Below, piece after piece: positions 13,308 to 25,700 of a DNA stretch of 64,000 nucleotides. This stretch comes from Echinococcus granulosus. Its lineage: Eukaryota > Platyhelminthes > Cestoda > Cyclophyllidea > Taeniidae. The position numbers were made by a program, and so were the translations under genes. How positions within the stretch are numbered: position 1 is the stretch's first letter; each line of letters opens with the position of its first letter. The notes under the pieces are model-generated. The model saw only the letters and a list, made by a program, of their open reading frames with translations, was not told the DNA's origin and searched no databases. The DNA is taken from NCBI RefSeq assembly GCF_000524195.1, contig NW_020170416.1:212910-276909 (forward strand), read 5' to 3'.

Positions 13308-14416
13308 TTACCCCTTGCTGTGACGCAGGGCCTTTCGACGTCTTCGCTTGTTCTTGGCGTGTCTTCCCAACTGCCTCTCCAGTGTAGTCTTCTTGAAGCG
13401 CTCCTGTGCATCACCAAAGGATAAAAGCGGTTAGTTTTTTTCCGCTTTTGTTTAATTAGAGAATGAAATTGAGTGACACTTGAACAAGCAGATGACTGGC
13501 ATTTAACCGGCGATAGATGATTTAGATTCTTTTCGAGGGACAAAAATATATTCAAGGACGGAGCAGCCGGCACAAAATATGGTGAAGCCTTACCTGAACA
13601 GCGTAACGTTTTGTACTTAAGTAGAATATATACAATAAAGTTGTTTTAGTTTTGACACATCATCACTTTCAAATGGAAAACTCGCATAAAACACCTGAAA
13701 AGCCTGGAAGGAGTTGATATTGGCCCCGCTGTAAGTTCAACTACTTCAAAAGAAAGTCAAAAGGCACGGGATCTACGATTCCATACTACCCAAGGCAAAG
13801 TTTAAGTGGAAGAAGAGGACGTGAAGAACAGTGTACATTCTTGTAGTCAGTGAGAGCATTCTGCCGTTCGCGTTTTCGAGTCTCCATCAGAAGGCGGTAG
13901 TTGACGGCGGTGCCCTTAGGCGGTTTGGCGCCCATTTTCAGCAGCAACTCGCGCCGCGCCTGGCGTCGCTCCGCCACACCCAAATTGGTCGCGCTTGCCC
14001 GCTGTCGAAGCAGGTCAAAGGAGAGGTCGCGAACACTCACGTAGTAACTCTCTTCCTCCTCGACTTCATTGCCCTCATTCCCTTTTTTTTGAGGCATCTA
14101 GATGGAGAAGGGTAATATGACACGGGGCAGAAAACTCCTCCTTGCGTGATAAGGAATGCAGAAAATCATAGATTGAAAGGTGGATTCCAAGTAAATGGAT
14201 GAGTGAACAAAGGGCTCGTGGGTGGGTGGATGAGTATTACAATGAGGGAGCTAGAATAGGCAGGTCTAGGACGGGTGAATGGATGCATAAAGTAGGAAAG
14301 TGTGGTTGACCTTAGAAGCATGCGTAGTAATGTCGTCATAACGCCTGTTCTCGTCTAAACACATGGTTCTACTTAGCCTTTCATCATAAATAAAAGTCCA
14401 GTTGGGACTGATGTAT
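13308..14416 (-). CDS. C1orf131-like (DUF4602) nucleolar protein, C-terminal exons
   Basis: Three minus-strand exons join in phase: 14416-14311, 14097-13837 and 13403-13308 (stop TAA). The middle exon holds MGAKPPKGTAVNYRLL, matching the hallmark MLGAKPPKxxxVNYK of the DUF4602/C1orf131 family. The preceding segment (FDLLRQ...ERRQARRELL) sits where the family's charged helix is, and the last exon ends in a very basic tail (KNKRRRRKALRHSKG). Family knowledge: C1orf131 is a small-subunit processome/nucleolar component; I infer the same here. The first listed exon starts in phase 2, so at least one 5' exon lies further right and was not identified. ATG 14097 could alternatively be a start, but it sits directly behind a good acceptor (TTCTCCATCTAG). 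Confidence 0.7.
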
Positions 14417-14800
14417 CTGCAGAAATGTAAGAGATAAGCAGTGGAGAGCCCGAGAAAAGATGGGTGGGTGGATGGAGGGAAAGGGACGAATCTCAAACTA
14501 ACGAGGTGGAGGCAGGTGAAACAGGGATGACTGTTGTGGGCGGGGCAGTAGATGGCTGGGTCAATAATTTGCGAGTAGCCAAACTGAACCAGGGATGGCA
14601 GGGTAGGAGATAGACAGATGAGTGGATTGGTTGTTACGACAGGATGGATTGAGAAGGCCGAATGCGAAGAGGTGGGTCAGAAATGGATCAAGAAGTACGG
14701 AAGGGATGGGCAGAAACATAATTGATGGGTAAATCGAAAATTGGCGGGGAGGACAAGCTTGACTGGGTGTGTGTGGATAAGCAAAGGATATGATCGAGGA
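14200..14800. repeat. Degenerate GGAT/GGTG-rich repeats
   Basis: Repeated GGATG, GGTGGATG and GATGGGT words are scattered through this interval, a decayed form of the GGAT/TCCA tetranucleotide arrays seen elsewhere in the window. They overlap the first intron of the C1orf131-like gene and create spurious minus-strand open frames rich in Pro/Ser/Ile/His. Confidence 0.6.
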
Positions 14801-15867
14801 CTGGTAGATCGAATGACGGATAGACAAATTAAGTGCAGAAAAATTAGCAGCAGAATATGAAGGACGAAGAATATTCGTGAATTGAAACCACGAGAAAATG
14901 AGGACCTCCTCTATTTCCTTTCGATATTTTGAGGTGAACAAATACAAATATGCACTATTATAAGATAAAAAAAACAGAGGTTGGCCTCAATATTTCCTTC
15001 AGATTAGAACCTACATTGAATGCAATGGGGTCAGATCGATCTCATTATCCTCCTAACCCATCGGCCCTTAGATTACGGCTTACATGAAATATGCAGTCCA
15101 CTGGGGACATTTACTCAAAAAACATTCTTAAAATCCCAGAGTTAACTGAAATACTGGGCGATAATTGTAAGGACGGAGGCCCACGACAACGACGAAAGAA
15201 TAAGAAACAAATGTTAGCGAAAAGGAATGAGCACATGAAGTCGAGGGGCAAAAAAATCAGCCCGGAACAGTCTCAAGGCTAAGATACGGATGTAATGGAA
15301 GACATGACAAAACAGGCACTTACCAAGCAAAGAGGATGCTATGCAATATCACACCCACTAGCTAACGGCCAATTCACGCCAGGAGTAGGCACCCAAGCCC
15401 CGCGGGTTATATTGCTACTCGTTTATATAAACCATTTTATTCTAAAACTATCACATATGGCTTTAAAAGCCTCAAGACGTTAGAAACAAATGGCTGTTTT
15501 TAAATTCAGTAACATTAAAACTCCAAATTGATCTCCTAAAAAAAGGAACAAGCGAAGTACCTTGCTAGGTTTTCGACTAAAAGGTAGCAAAGAGACTAAA
15601 ATTTAGGCAAGATATCAGGAGAGCCTTTTTAAAGGCTACGACTTGCTTAAAACCGCATGACGAATTCCTGTTCTGATATATTAAATAAATTTGGGGCAAT
15701 AAAATTTCACCTGATCATTTGCTGCATTCAAACATTTTCCTGTATAATTCTGATGTTAGTTCATCTTATTTTAAGCAAACCCCACTTCTGATGCAATATT
15801 CGTTTTAACGTATCGCTTAAGATTACGTTTTTGGTTGGACCTATATTAAATCCTAACTCCTTGGAAC
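14417..15867. other. Spacer, no recognised gene
   Basis: This stretch must contain the missing 5' exon(s) of the C1orf131-like gene and the promoter of the SRCR-ZP gene, but neither can be pinned down. A plus-strand frame at 15091-15282 encodes a highly basic peptide (KNKKQMLAKRNEHMKSRGKK) without recognised similarity or good flanking splice signals. Confidence 0.35.
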
Positions 15868-18800
15868 ATGCTGAAAGCCTGTCTTCTAGTCCTTTGGCTG
15901 TTCACATGTAACAAATTCACAAACTCCATAGGTTTTGTTTTTTTGATTGTTTAAAGCATCTTAGAGGTAAACGGAATTTCTGCTATTCGCTTTGCTCCTC
16001 GCAGTGGCCTTTTTCCCCATGGCCGGGATGGAGTTATTGAAGTGAAATTCCTTGGTACATGGTCGTCAATTTGTAACTTTGGCTTTGATTACAAAGCCGC
16101 ATCAACCGCTTGCTTCATGATGGGATAGTAAGTCTGCTTGAACCCATTCAACGTTTTAGTCCTCCGTACGGTGTTCCGATATTAAATAGTCATAGAACCA
16201 GTTCATACCCCACGCGAATTTCGAGTTTCAACTGCACTGGTCGAGTTACACTTGGACCTAACCCTCCCGAGCCCTTGTCTGTTCATCTCGGTTACTGTGA
16301 GTACGCTACTGTCGTCCCATCCCCCTGTCATGACCATAAACGTGATGTTGCAATAGCGTGTTTGGAACCGATGAAACTGGGGAACTTCAATGCACCGCCA
16401 CCGGTCACCTTTGCTCCTGTAAGCTGTAAGTTTTAGTTACTGATATTTACCAATGCAAAGTACTTTTGACTGGATTGACCTGCTGACATTATAATGAATA
16501 TGAGTATGGAAGTCGTTTTATTAATGGCCTGCAGAAGAACTTGTAGATTAGTAACATAGACAGTATCACAAACATAGCTTAAAACCACTAAAAGAAAATC
16601 CAACTTATAGGAGCTTGAAGACATTGTGCATAATTTTGCAGAATAATAAATGCAATGTCATCTTGTTATTTGGCTCCTCTCGCATTGAGCATCTTCTTCA
16701 ACGATGACATTGACTACTCCTGAGACTGTTTTTTAACTATAAGTGCAGCAATAAATTTAGATGACTTTGAACAGATTCCCTAAAACATCAGTTACGGGGA
16801 AACTGTATGGACTAAACCTGAATAGAAAGCTGGATCATATTTTCCCTTGAACATGTTCCGTACAAGGCTCATAGTTTATTATAGCAGCCTTTTTAACACA
16901 AAACCACCTTGGCGAATTTGATAATGTAAGCTAATTTCATAATATTTTACTCCGACTCAAGTCCTCAGATGTGCCACCCCTACCACAGATTCTTTATTTT
17001 GGCCCATTTTGATTGTGCCATTTACACGGCATGAACCAAGGCTCTTGTCATAATCGTAGTTCGACACGGACGCTAAAATTAACATGTGATTGACAGAATT
17101 GAATGTTTTATCGTACTTATGCAGGTCCCAATAATTCAAGTGAGGTTCGTTTAACTCACGGCGGTGAAAAATCGGGTCGACTTGAAGTGAAACATTTAAA
17201 GTCGGGTATTTGGGGTACCGTATGTGCAGACGGATTTGGGACGAACGAGGCCAAGGCAGTGTGTCGGATGCTCTGTTCTAGCAGGTAATGCTACCAACGC
17301 TGAATAATTGTGTCCTTGCAAAACCATTAAATCTTATCCACACAGCGGCTTCTTCAAGTAACCCTTTTTTAAAAAAGAGTACTAGTATCAGATGACTGAG
17401 ATGTTTGAATGAACGAGAAGGTGACTAGGCGTTAGACGTACCGTATATAAGCATAGATGGTGGGAGATGTTTTCCTTCTCTCCTTCAATCAATTTTTACA
17501 ACTGCTACAGATTCCTTTACCTAATTTTCACAAAATATTTTATTCAGTTTCCCATCCACTAATATATTAAGCCTTATATACATTTCTGATGCCACAATCC
17601 GTCCATTCAGTGGCTCCTGGTGCGTCTTCTCTGAATTCATTCATTTAGAATTGTTTAATTCAATAGGATCGGCTTGCCTCGCACCTTATTTTTTCTTCCA
17701 TGACTGATTTACTTGCCGGAATCATATTTATTTCCTTTTTACTTCCGTGTTTCCTGTCCGTAGTGACGATCTAGCCTACGCACATGCCGTCATCAATGTC
17801 TTTGGCGGAATGAGTAGAGAAGAGGTGTTAGGAGCTGAAACTGGGGAGGAGGAGTTACCGATTCACTTGGCACGAATCGCCTGTCCGGTGAGTGCGCAAT
17901 CTCTTAACGACTGCGCTCTTGGCGACGGTTGGGGATCGACGCAAGGATGCACCCACGCTCTTGATGTTGGGGTTATTTGCGGTCCCGAGGCGCCACTCAC
18001 TCCTCTTCGAATGCGTATGTTGAGAGGAATGGATGCTCCTTTCCCTTATTTTTATAGCCTAATCTTTATATTGTGTATATTCATGATGCAAAAATGTTTA
18101 TTTGATTTCCGTTCTTGATTCACCTATCTCATGGCCTAGTCGAGCGTCCACCTCAGATCCACAAATCCTGGTAAATCCCTGACAAAACTTATATTCAACA
18201 GCACATAAATCAACGACTCCTTATTCCTTATTTATCCATTCATCCATCCTGTATCCATCCATCCATTCTGTGTCTATGCATCCATTTTGTCTTGTATTCA
18301 TTCATCCATCCATCCTTTATCCATCCATCCATCCTATATCAATTTTGTATCCATCTATCCTATATCCATCCATCCACCCATCCTGTATTCATTCATCCAT
18401 CCTTTATCCATCCATTTATCCTTTATCCATCCATCCATCCATCCATTTTCTATCCATCCATCCACCCATCTATCCTGTATCCATCAATCCATTCTTTTTG
18501 TATCCGTCCATTCATCCATCCTATATCCATCCTTCCACTTATCCTTTTATTCATCTTTTCCCCTATCAACCCATTCATCCATAAGGGAAGAAAATGCTTA
18601 AAGTTCCTGTTTGGTAAAAGAAAATATTCACAATACCTAAGTAATTTTTTCTTGAAGGAGCTTTACTTCTTTTTTTAACAGATTTCGGATGTTTCTAGGA
18701 GCCTGCTTGTTTTAAATTTACCTGAGTAACAGGTATTTTAGCCTTATCTTATCGCAGTATAACCCTTCGCCAGTTGGTCTGTACTCCTCGCAGACGGTAA

Positions 18801-21800
18801 AACGTGACGACTTTGTGGGCGCGTTTCAAATTTACTTAGCACAGACCGATTTAAACGAAATTGGTCCGTGTTTTGACATGAGAAGGTACTCTAGACATGC
18901 TGATCGATAGGCGACTTTTGTCTCTCCGTGATATGGTTCATTTTTTTCTTAATTAAAGCCCCCACGATCAGCGTCACATATATGTGACGCTCCGGTTTGC
19001 GCACCTAAGTCGTTATTGTCACACATATGTTCAACGTCCGTGCATAGGAGATGACTTATTCCACCGAATCATTCCTTAAGCAAATTTCTTGAATTCGAAG
19101 TGCAAGAGCGTTTTTTGCTGTGCTAGTTGATCTTCCGCTGAGGTCATCGTAGCCAATGCCCTTTAGGTTCTGGGATCCCATGGAACTGTCCACCTGAGGA
19201 ATGGATGGAGACAAACTTCAAAATATGAAGCGATGGTTGGTTTTCCTGTCCAACTGCCGAATCCAAAATGGATGGATGGTAAAGGAATGGCTGGATGGAC
19301 AACTAGATGGATTGGGATGGAAGAATGAATGTGAGCGCATGCAAGGTGGAGGAACAAATCCTCGACTTGGTGGATGACGAATTGAATTGTGATTAGACGG
19401 GCGGATTTTCACGGGATAGATAAATGGATAAACGACGGACAGATAGTTAACCGGAAGGTACACTAAAAGCGCTCATAGACGTATGAAGTCTACTTTTCCC
19501 CTTTCTTTCATTTTGAAAGAAAGGGGAAAGATTAATTTTCCCCAAGGATAAGTGAGCCACCATAAAAAGCATCTGGTCCGACTTCTACGTGGAAAGTAGA
19601 CAGCTTCAGCAGAACCGGCATTGCCCAAAGCCATTCATTTCAATACAGGTTTTTGCAGTTCCAATGGCTTTTCTATTCCCGTCATTCCCGCTACTTCTTG
19701 ATCAGCCTCGTTGAGTTAAAAACAGAATAAATTTGGTTTCCTTTTTCCAGAAGTCGACATTTTCATCTTATTTTGACCGATTGCAGTGAGAAGAGTAACA
19801 CTGAAAGAGTTAAAAGAAGACATGGAATTTGTGTTGCGCCATCGTCGAGGACTCTTCGCTTCAAAATCGTCGTTAGCATTTTCAGTCACTCATTCTTCAA
19901 ACAGGGTTGTTCTTTCTCACTCTTCGTGCGTGTGTGTATATTTGTAGACTTGTTTGTTTACCTCGACGACGTCGTCTGTGGCCATTTTTTACACTGTCGA
20001 GGTATTTGCGACTTCCAGTATATCAAGTGACGCAAAGATCGGCATTGACGACGTGTTAGAGGATGTGGTACCGGAAGTGACTTTGATACGGTGGAAGAGG
20101 TGGTGTGATAGACTAGAATGGATTCCATCATGACTTGTATCAAGTGCGAATCGTTTTTCTTCCGTGGTTCTGCTTTCTTTTAGCTGAAGAATATTCCTCC
20201 TGATAGTGCAGAATTCTTTGAGTTTTCAAGTCAAGCAAGGAGTCGTTGGCATCCGAACGAAAAGAAGGAACAGATTTCAAGGGGATAGAATTTGCAAGCA
20301 CTTGTTCAGGGCAGTGCCTTGCCACATTGGTAAGCCTACTCAAGCGGTTAGTTGATAGCTGGGAAGCTTCAGCATGGAAAGGACGGTCGATAGGGTTGGA
20401 CATTCTGCTTCACTTCTTCCTTGTGTTCAATAAGCGTCACTTCGTGATTTCAAATCCTCTTGCTTATGAAATACCTTCCTTTTTCACCGATTTCAAAGAA
20501 GATCTCCTCCCTAGGACCACCGAACGTTGATTATTTACGATCACGCATTTCATATGGTAAACACTCAGAGAAGTGAATTCGTAGGCAGAAATCATCGGGA
20601 ATGGAATTATGACTAACAGTCCTACTTCCGCCATTGAAGCTTTTTCAGCATTTAGGTGCACATCCATCCACCCTTTTCCACCCATAAAACTTGCATCCAT
20701 TCGTCCATCCATTCCGTATTCACCCACCCACCCGTTATCTATCTACCCCTTTTCATCCATTCACCCTTGTCCATCCTGTATCCACCCACCCATCAATCCT
20801 ATATTCACCCGTCTATCCATCCATAATGTATCCACTCATTCATCCCGTATCCATCCATCCATCCATCCATCAACTCATCCGTCCCCTCCAAATTGGTTCA
20901 GCTTCCACCTTATCTGTTTCTTCACTGACCTTTACGAATGGTTGACTTTACATCCATAAAAGCTTTCTACTTCGTTAATCTTCATCGTTAAATGTTGCAG
21001 ATAGGGGCTTAACTTCACGTCCACATTGAATTCTGAAATAATTTCCGTTTTACACACATTTGAACGCACAAACCGTCACTCGTTTGCAGTTGAGAAGTGA
21101 TTGTCGGACAACAAATCTCTAGGATTCCGTCCTATTTCCCGTCATCACTTTCCTTATAACTTTATACATCTTTGTCAATCTCGACAAGGAATTCCTTTGA
21201 ATGGTTTATATCGTACCGTGTCATGTAGCTCAAAGCAAGTCTTACTTTCGCTCCTTCGAAATGATCAGCCATGCTTCATGCTTCAGCCATAGAATCCAAC
21301 CTGACGTGTGACGGTGAAACGGCGCGTGTTCAATTCAGGCGGGAACAGTTGGGCGAGGTGGGTCCGATGACGGTGCATTTAAATCGAAGCCTACCCGAGG
21401 GCTGTTTCTTCAACTTCACCACTCCTGTCGACCTTGATGGCTTTGTTGAAGTCGCCTTTCCCATGGACAAATGTGGCGGCACGTATGAACGAGTGAGTTC
21501 CAGAATCCACCTCTAAACCACTTTCTTGCGTCTTCAAATTCAAGAGGTGGAGTAGTAAAGTGGGAATCTCCTGACTTCTGGCAGTCAGTCAGTGTGTCAT
21601 GAGTGGAGCTGTGTGCCACCGCCGTGAACGCTGATTCGGGGTAGGTCAGAGGGGCCTGCGTAGTTGAAAACAACATTCCCCCCATCCAGCTGTTATCTCA
21701 CTTCAAACATCGTCATTAGCGTTACCTGTGATGGCACTCTTAGAGACAGCAATGAAGGTTATGCTACGATGTTTAACCAAGTCTAGAGGACTTGAGAAAT

Positions 21801-22688
21801 TTGCACGCGATTCACCTGTCATGTGTTGCTTGGTCACTTTCTTTATCCTCATTTCTCTTCTCCCGGCAGAGCAATTCGACAACCCTAGCAGTGCATCTCT
21901 CCCTTGTGGTGAATGCAACTCGCGGTCTGCTGCAATCGGGTGTGAGGTCAGGCGAGGGAGGAGGGACCGAGGTGTTCGTGTTACCCCTCACCTGTCTCGT
22001 TGACCGTAGCGACTCCGTCCGCTCCGCCGTGCGCGCTGTCGCCACCAGCCGTCTACAGCCTCTCGTCGCCACCCGTCCGACCCCGCCTGTTCGGCTCACC
22101 TTCTTCGCTGACCGACTGTAAGTCATCCACCTGCCTTGCAGAGGAGGCGGGAGACAGATGGTGGCGGGACCCATAGTGACCGAGGATCCAGCAGGGTTGA
22201 TCATGCATTTAAAAAACTACGATCTTACCGTAACGGATGCCTAAATCCCACTTCTACTGTTGCTTGAGTAGAGAAAACAGCAATTTCTTTGCTGCCAATT
22301 TCCAACACCTTCTCATTCCAGATTTCAGAGACGCGTCAGTGACAATATAAACATTCTTCCTCACCGACGGGTATTTGCGCTAATTTCACTGGCACAACCC
22401 GAGCGAAACAGCAAGTTGATTCTACGCAACTGCTGGTTGTCTAGCAACGAGACCACCAGTGAAACCAGTATTCCAGTCATCGCTAATGGGTGTCCTGTGA
22501 ATCCAGAAATCCACTTGCATCCAATTTCTCGAAATGCCGTCGGCTTCTCCTTTGAAACGGCATACCTCAGGAGGAAATCACAACCACTTAATGGTGGAAG
22601 TCTGCTTCAACTCTTCGTGGTCTGCCAGACACGCCTGTGCCAAATCTACGAAACCGATCCCAAGTGCATTCAGAACTACTGCAGTTGA
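15868..22688 (+). CDS. Secreted SRCR-ZP domain protein (DMBT1/hensin-like architecture)
   Basis: Eleven exons keep one frame (about 684 aa): 15868-15931, 15965-16127, 16160-16425, 17125-17284, 17764-18014, 18140-18170, 18742-18885, 19751-19905, 21287-21492, 21870-22117 and 22322-22688. Exon 1 is a signal peptide ([12 protein letters not shown]). Two scavenger-receptor cysteine-rich domains follow; the first has six Cys (class A pattern) and the second contains [20 protein letters not shown] and ends DVGVICG. After a linker with a furin-like RVKRR site comes a ZP domain: ZP-N in the 21287 exon (NLTCDGE...DKCGG) and ZP-C in the last exon (NCWLSS, then [14 protein letters not shown] and a Cys-rich end). 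The chain stops right after ZP-C without a membrane anchor, so it is probably secreted and may polymerise into matrix. Exon 8 is the least certain (start 19751 or 19787, end 19905). Confidence 0.85.
18231..18585. repeat. TCCA tetranucleotide array
   Basis: About 350 bp of imperfect TCCA repeats interrupted by TTCA, CCCA and TCTA variants, inside an intron of the SRCR-ZP gene. It produces overlapping open frames of His-Pro-Ser-Ile type in several phases, which are artefacts of the repeat. Confidence 0.95.
18970..18991. repeat. 22-bp perfect palindrome with CGTCAC/GTGACG arms
   Basis: Each half is AGCGTCACATA followed directly by its exact reverse complement. It lies in an intron of the SRCR-ZP gene. 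Related copies occur at 57575-57596 and 60753-60772, so it belongs to a small motif family. The arms contain CRE/bZIP-like half sites (CGTCA). Confidence 0.85.
19196..19330. repeat. Short GGAT-rich repeat patch
   Basis: Clusters of GGATGG words on the plus strand inside an intron of the SRCR-ZP gene, the opposite orientation to the TCCA array at 18231-18585. Confidence 0.6.
19495..19529. repeat. Perfect 16-bp inverted repeat with 3-nt loop
   Basis: The left arm 19495-19510 (TTTCCCCTTTCTTTCA) is exactly complementary to 19514-19529, with loop TTT. It is intronic in the SRCR-ZP gene. A transcript would form a tight purine/pyrimidine-segregated hairpin. Confidence 0.9.
20660..20895. repeat. TCCA tetranucleotide array
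   Basis: About 230 bp of imperfect TCCA/CCCA repeats in the intron before the ZP-N exon of the SRCR-ZP gene. Confidence 0.95.
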
Positions 22689-22777
22689 AAAAAAACACGA
22701 ATACAGTTGTTGGTAGGGGTGCTGGTTTGATAGATTGTTTCAGTAGCAAAAGCAGTGTTGCATAAATGTGAATTTAT

Positions 22778-25700
22778 CTACAGGGAAGTTAAACAAGCAT
22801 TACACATTCGAATAGGTGGTGGGTACATGGTCCTTAAGAGCTGACTCAATGGTTGCTTTAAAGGACTTCTGCGCCTCTTCAAGGTCCTCTTTTTACGTCT
22901 CAGCTCGATCAAATCAAGCCAGTGGCGCAGACCCTCCTTCAATCCTAGGACGCAAATAAAATAGCGGTTTACTTAGTTGAAATAAGGAGACATTGCTCAG
23001 GAGAAGGCAAGGGCGAGTACCTGTGAGATTGAGCCGCTTTGCAGCAGAGACAAGGTAGACATCTTCAAATCGAAACTCGTGGCGAGGTAGCAGGACTGAT
23101 GGCAGTCCGCTAGCCTTCGAAATGGCGTCACAGTCATTGCCTAGCAGCACTTCTCGTGCCTCCTCTGCTGTCCCTTGAGCGTAGGGCAGATCGATCTGAT
23201 GGAACAATAAATGCCTGATCGCGGTCATGAACAAACGTCAATGGAATTAATTTTAGAATAAAACTACCTTCTTATTTACATGGTTTTTGTACATTAAGTC
23301 TTAATGCACACATTTCCAGCGAAAAAATATGTCGAAGTCGTTACAAGCAACCAACAACACTAACCTAGTTTGCAGACACCAAAGATGGAGGAAGTCAGAA
23401 AACAGGTCACGCTTAAAACTGAGGCAAGGTTCAAGAAGAATTGCCTGAAACAAACCAAGAAAATCAAGGAAAAACACTGAAGGAAAAAAGAAATGTTCGA
23501 TTTAGCTAGATTTAAGTTTGGTGAACGGGATGATACTACCGATATTAGAATCGCTGAATGAGAAGAAAGATATGGGAATAAATGATGTCCATTACATGTG
23601 GAAGTAACCAACCGGAGGACTGGGTGGTGTCCAACCAATCACGATGCGGCAAGGGTAATTTCACAAAAAGGGAGATTTGCTCAAAAGCAATTAACTGTGG
23701 ATAGTGTTAATGGGGCTTTCATGCAGAAAGCATATGTCCATTACTAACAAGAAATTAAGTGGATAATCTTACGTTCACAAATTGCTCGCCAATAATCTTC
23801 GACAAACATCGAAAAGGAGGAAAATTACTAAACAGCCTAATATTTCGCAAAGTGAAGTGGGGGACCCTGTGACCCGAATCATGTTGAGTAAAATGTCTAA
23901 AGGGACTCACGAACAGCTATTCGAGTCTCAGTGGACAGCTAAAAGTAAAAAAAAACTAATCGAGAACCGATCCAACCAATCACAGGGTTGTGAGGGCTCC
24001 AATTGCTTGAAAATTGAGTTATTTCTCCTACCAAAAAATACTAGCTGAAATGAAATTACTTAATGCGCAGCACAATTATCATTGGAAAGTAGTCAGGACT
24101 GCAAATCAACGGGTTACAAAATACATGTCTTATTCCACCAAAATAGAGATCAAACAGACCTCATAAAAGGCCTTAAATGAGTGAGATAAATAATACTCTG
24201 ATTTTCGAAGGTAGTTCGGCAGATTCTGTCCAAACAATCAACCAGCAAACGGGATGGTGTAACGTAGAAAGTAGACCATATTTCAAAGCTCCTCTTGTGA
24301 TTTCTACATCTATGACAATGCTTTGGATAAGAGGCCAGCCGGCATGGCAAATCCTTGCCAAAAAGCACCTTATTAATAGCACAGAGCATTGGCTTGCCGA
24401 GGAGACGACCAAAAGCGTAGCGTTGCAGCTGACTGACTAGCAGAACTGCGGCAGCCAACGGCGTGCGTAGGGGAGCATGCTGGTTCGCCTGGAAGCCAAG
24501 GGCATCGAGGACCACTAGGAGACAGGCGGTGCGCTCAACGTGTTTCAGGAAGGCTGTGTGGCGCAACGGTGGGGGCGACTGCTGATTTGTATCAAACTTA
24601 GCGGCTATGTCCGCCAGACCTGAAGCAGAGGATAGGACTAAGGTAAGAGCAGATCCAAAAGCCAATCTAGCTGTGTCCAAACATCAGGACTTCAATCAGT
24701 CCAAAAGACCCTCCCAGATTCCTGCTTCTAAGTGGACGATAGGACGAGAAAATAATTTCGCTTCACAACATTGTTCGATCTTAAGCAATAAAAATAAAAT
24801 GAATTCATACTATGCGGTTCGCAGTGACAAGGCGAAAAATGGATTCACCGAGGTTTACGGGACGCACCACCATTGTTAGATCTAATGGTCCTCTCAGGGT
24901 AATTAAAAAAAATTCTCCTATGGACTTCGCTCTTATCCCATCTCGAAGCATAGAGAGCGCAGAGAACGGCTACAAAACGTGTCCTGTACCTTATTTGGAG
25001 GACAATTGGGCAAATAACTCACTAGCAAACTCGAAAACAAGGCAACTTCGGTCGGCGGAAAGTATATGACCGGAGCCTTGCTAACAGAGTGAACCCTTCA
25101 CAAGTGTTTTCACTTTACCGTAAATAGCATACCTAAATAGCTAGGGCTTTCTGTAACTGATGTTAAACAAAAAACAACGGTAAACTTTTGAACGTACCCG
25201 GCAAATCTGTCATTGTGATCGTTCGATGATCGGAAAAGCTGATAGCAGCTATCTGTGGTCTCAGGGTGGTAAAAGGATAGGCAGCAATTTTCACCTTAGC
25301 TCCTGAGAGCGCCTGCAGCAGACTCGATTTTCCTGCATTAGGCAGCCCGATAAGTCCAACGTCTGCCATCAACTGGAAGGCAAATGGAAGAAGAATGAAA
25401 AAAAACATTGGCACACCTTTAGGTCCAGCACTATCGACCGCGCCTCTCCTGGACTGCCAAGATAATTAGTTACTGGCGTGCCACCATAACCACCCTGAGC
25501 AACAAGCAATCGCTGATCGGGTTCGTCAAGGTCACCTATTAGTCTTGCGGATTCACCCGGATTACTAATGGAGACGGAAACCCCAACGGGGACTGGAACT
25601 TCAATGTCGGCAGCATTGGTACCAAAGCATACGCCACGTCGAGAGCTACAGGGTTTACCACAGTTAGCCTGTAAAACAAAAGAAAAATACAAAACCATGG

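Noticed and set aside
15091..15282. Basic Lys/Arg-rich plus-strand frame before the SRCR-ZP gene
   Set aside because: It ends in a stop 0.6 kb before the SRCR-ZP signal peptide, without splice signals joining it to that gene.
18270..18678. Overlapping frames of 104-128 codons rich in His-Pro-Ser-Ile
   Set aside because: They are translations of the TCCA tetranucleotide array in three phases and are not genes.
20609..20959. 116-codon frame rich in His-Pro-Ser-Ile
   Set aside because: Product of the second TCCA array inside an SRCR-ZP intron.
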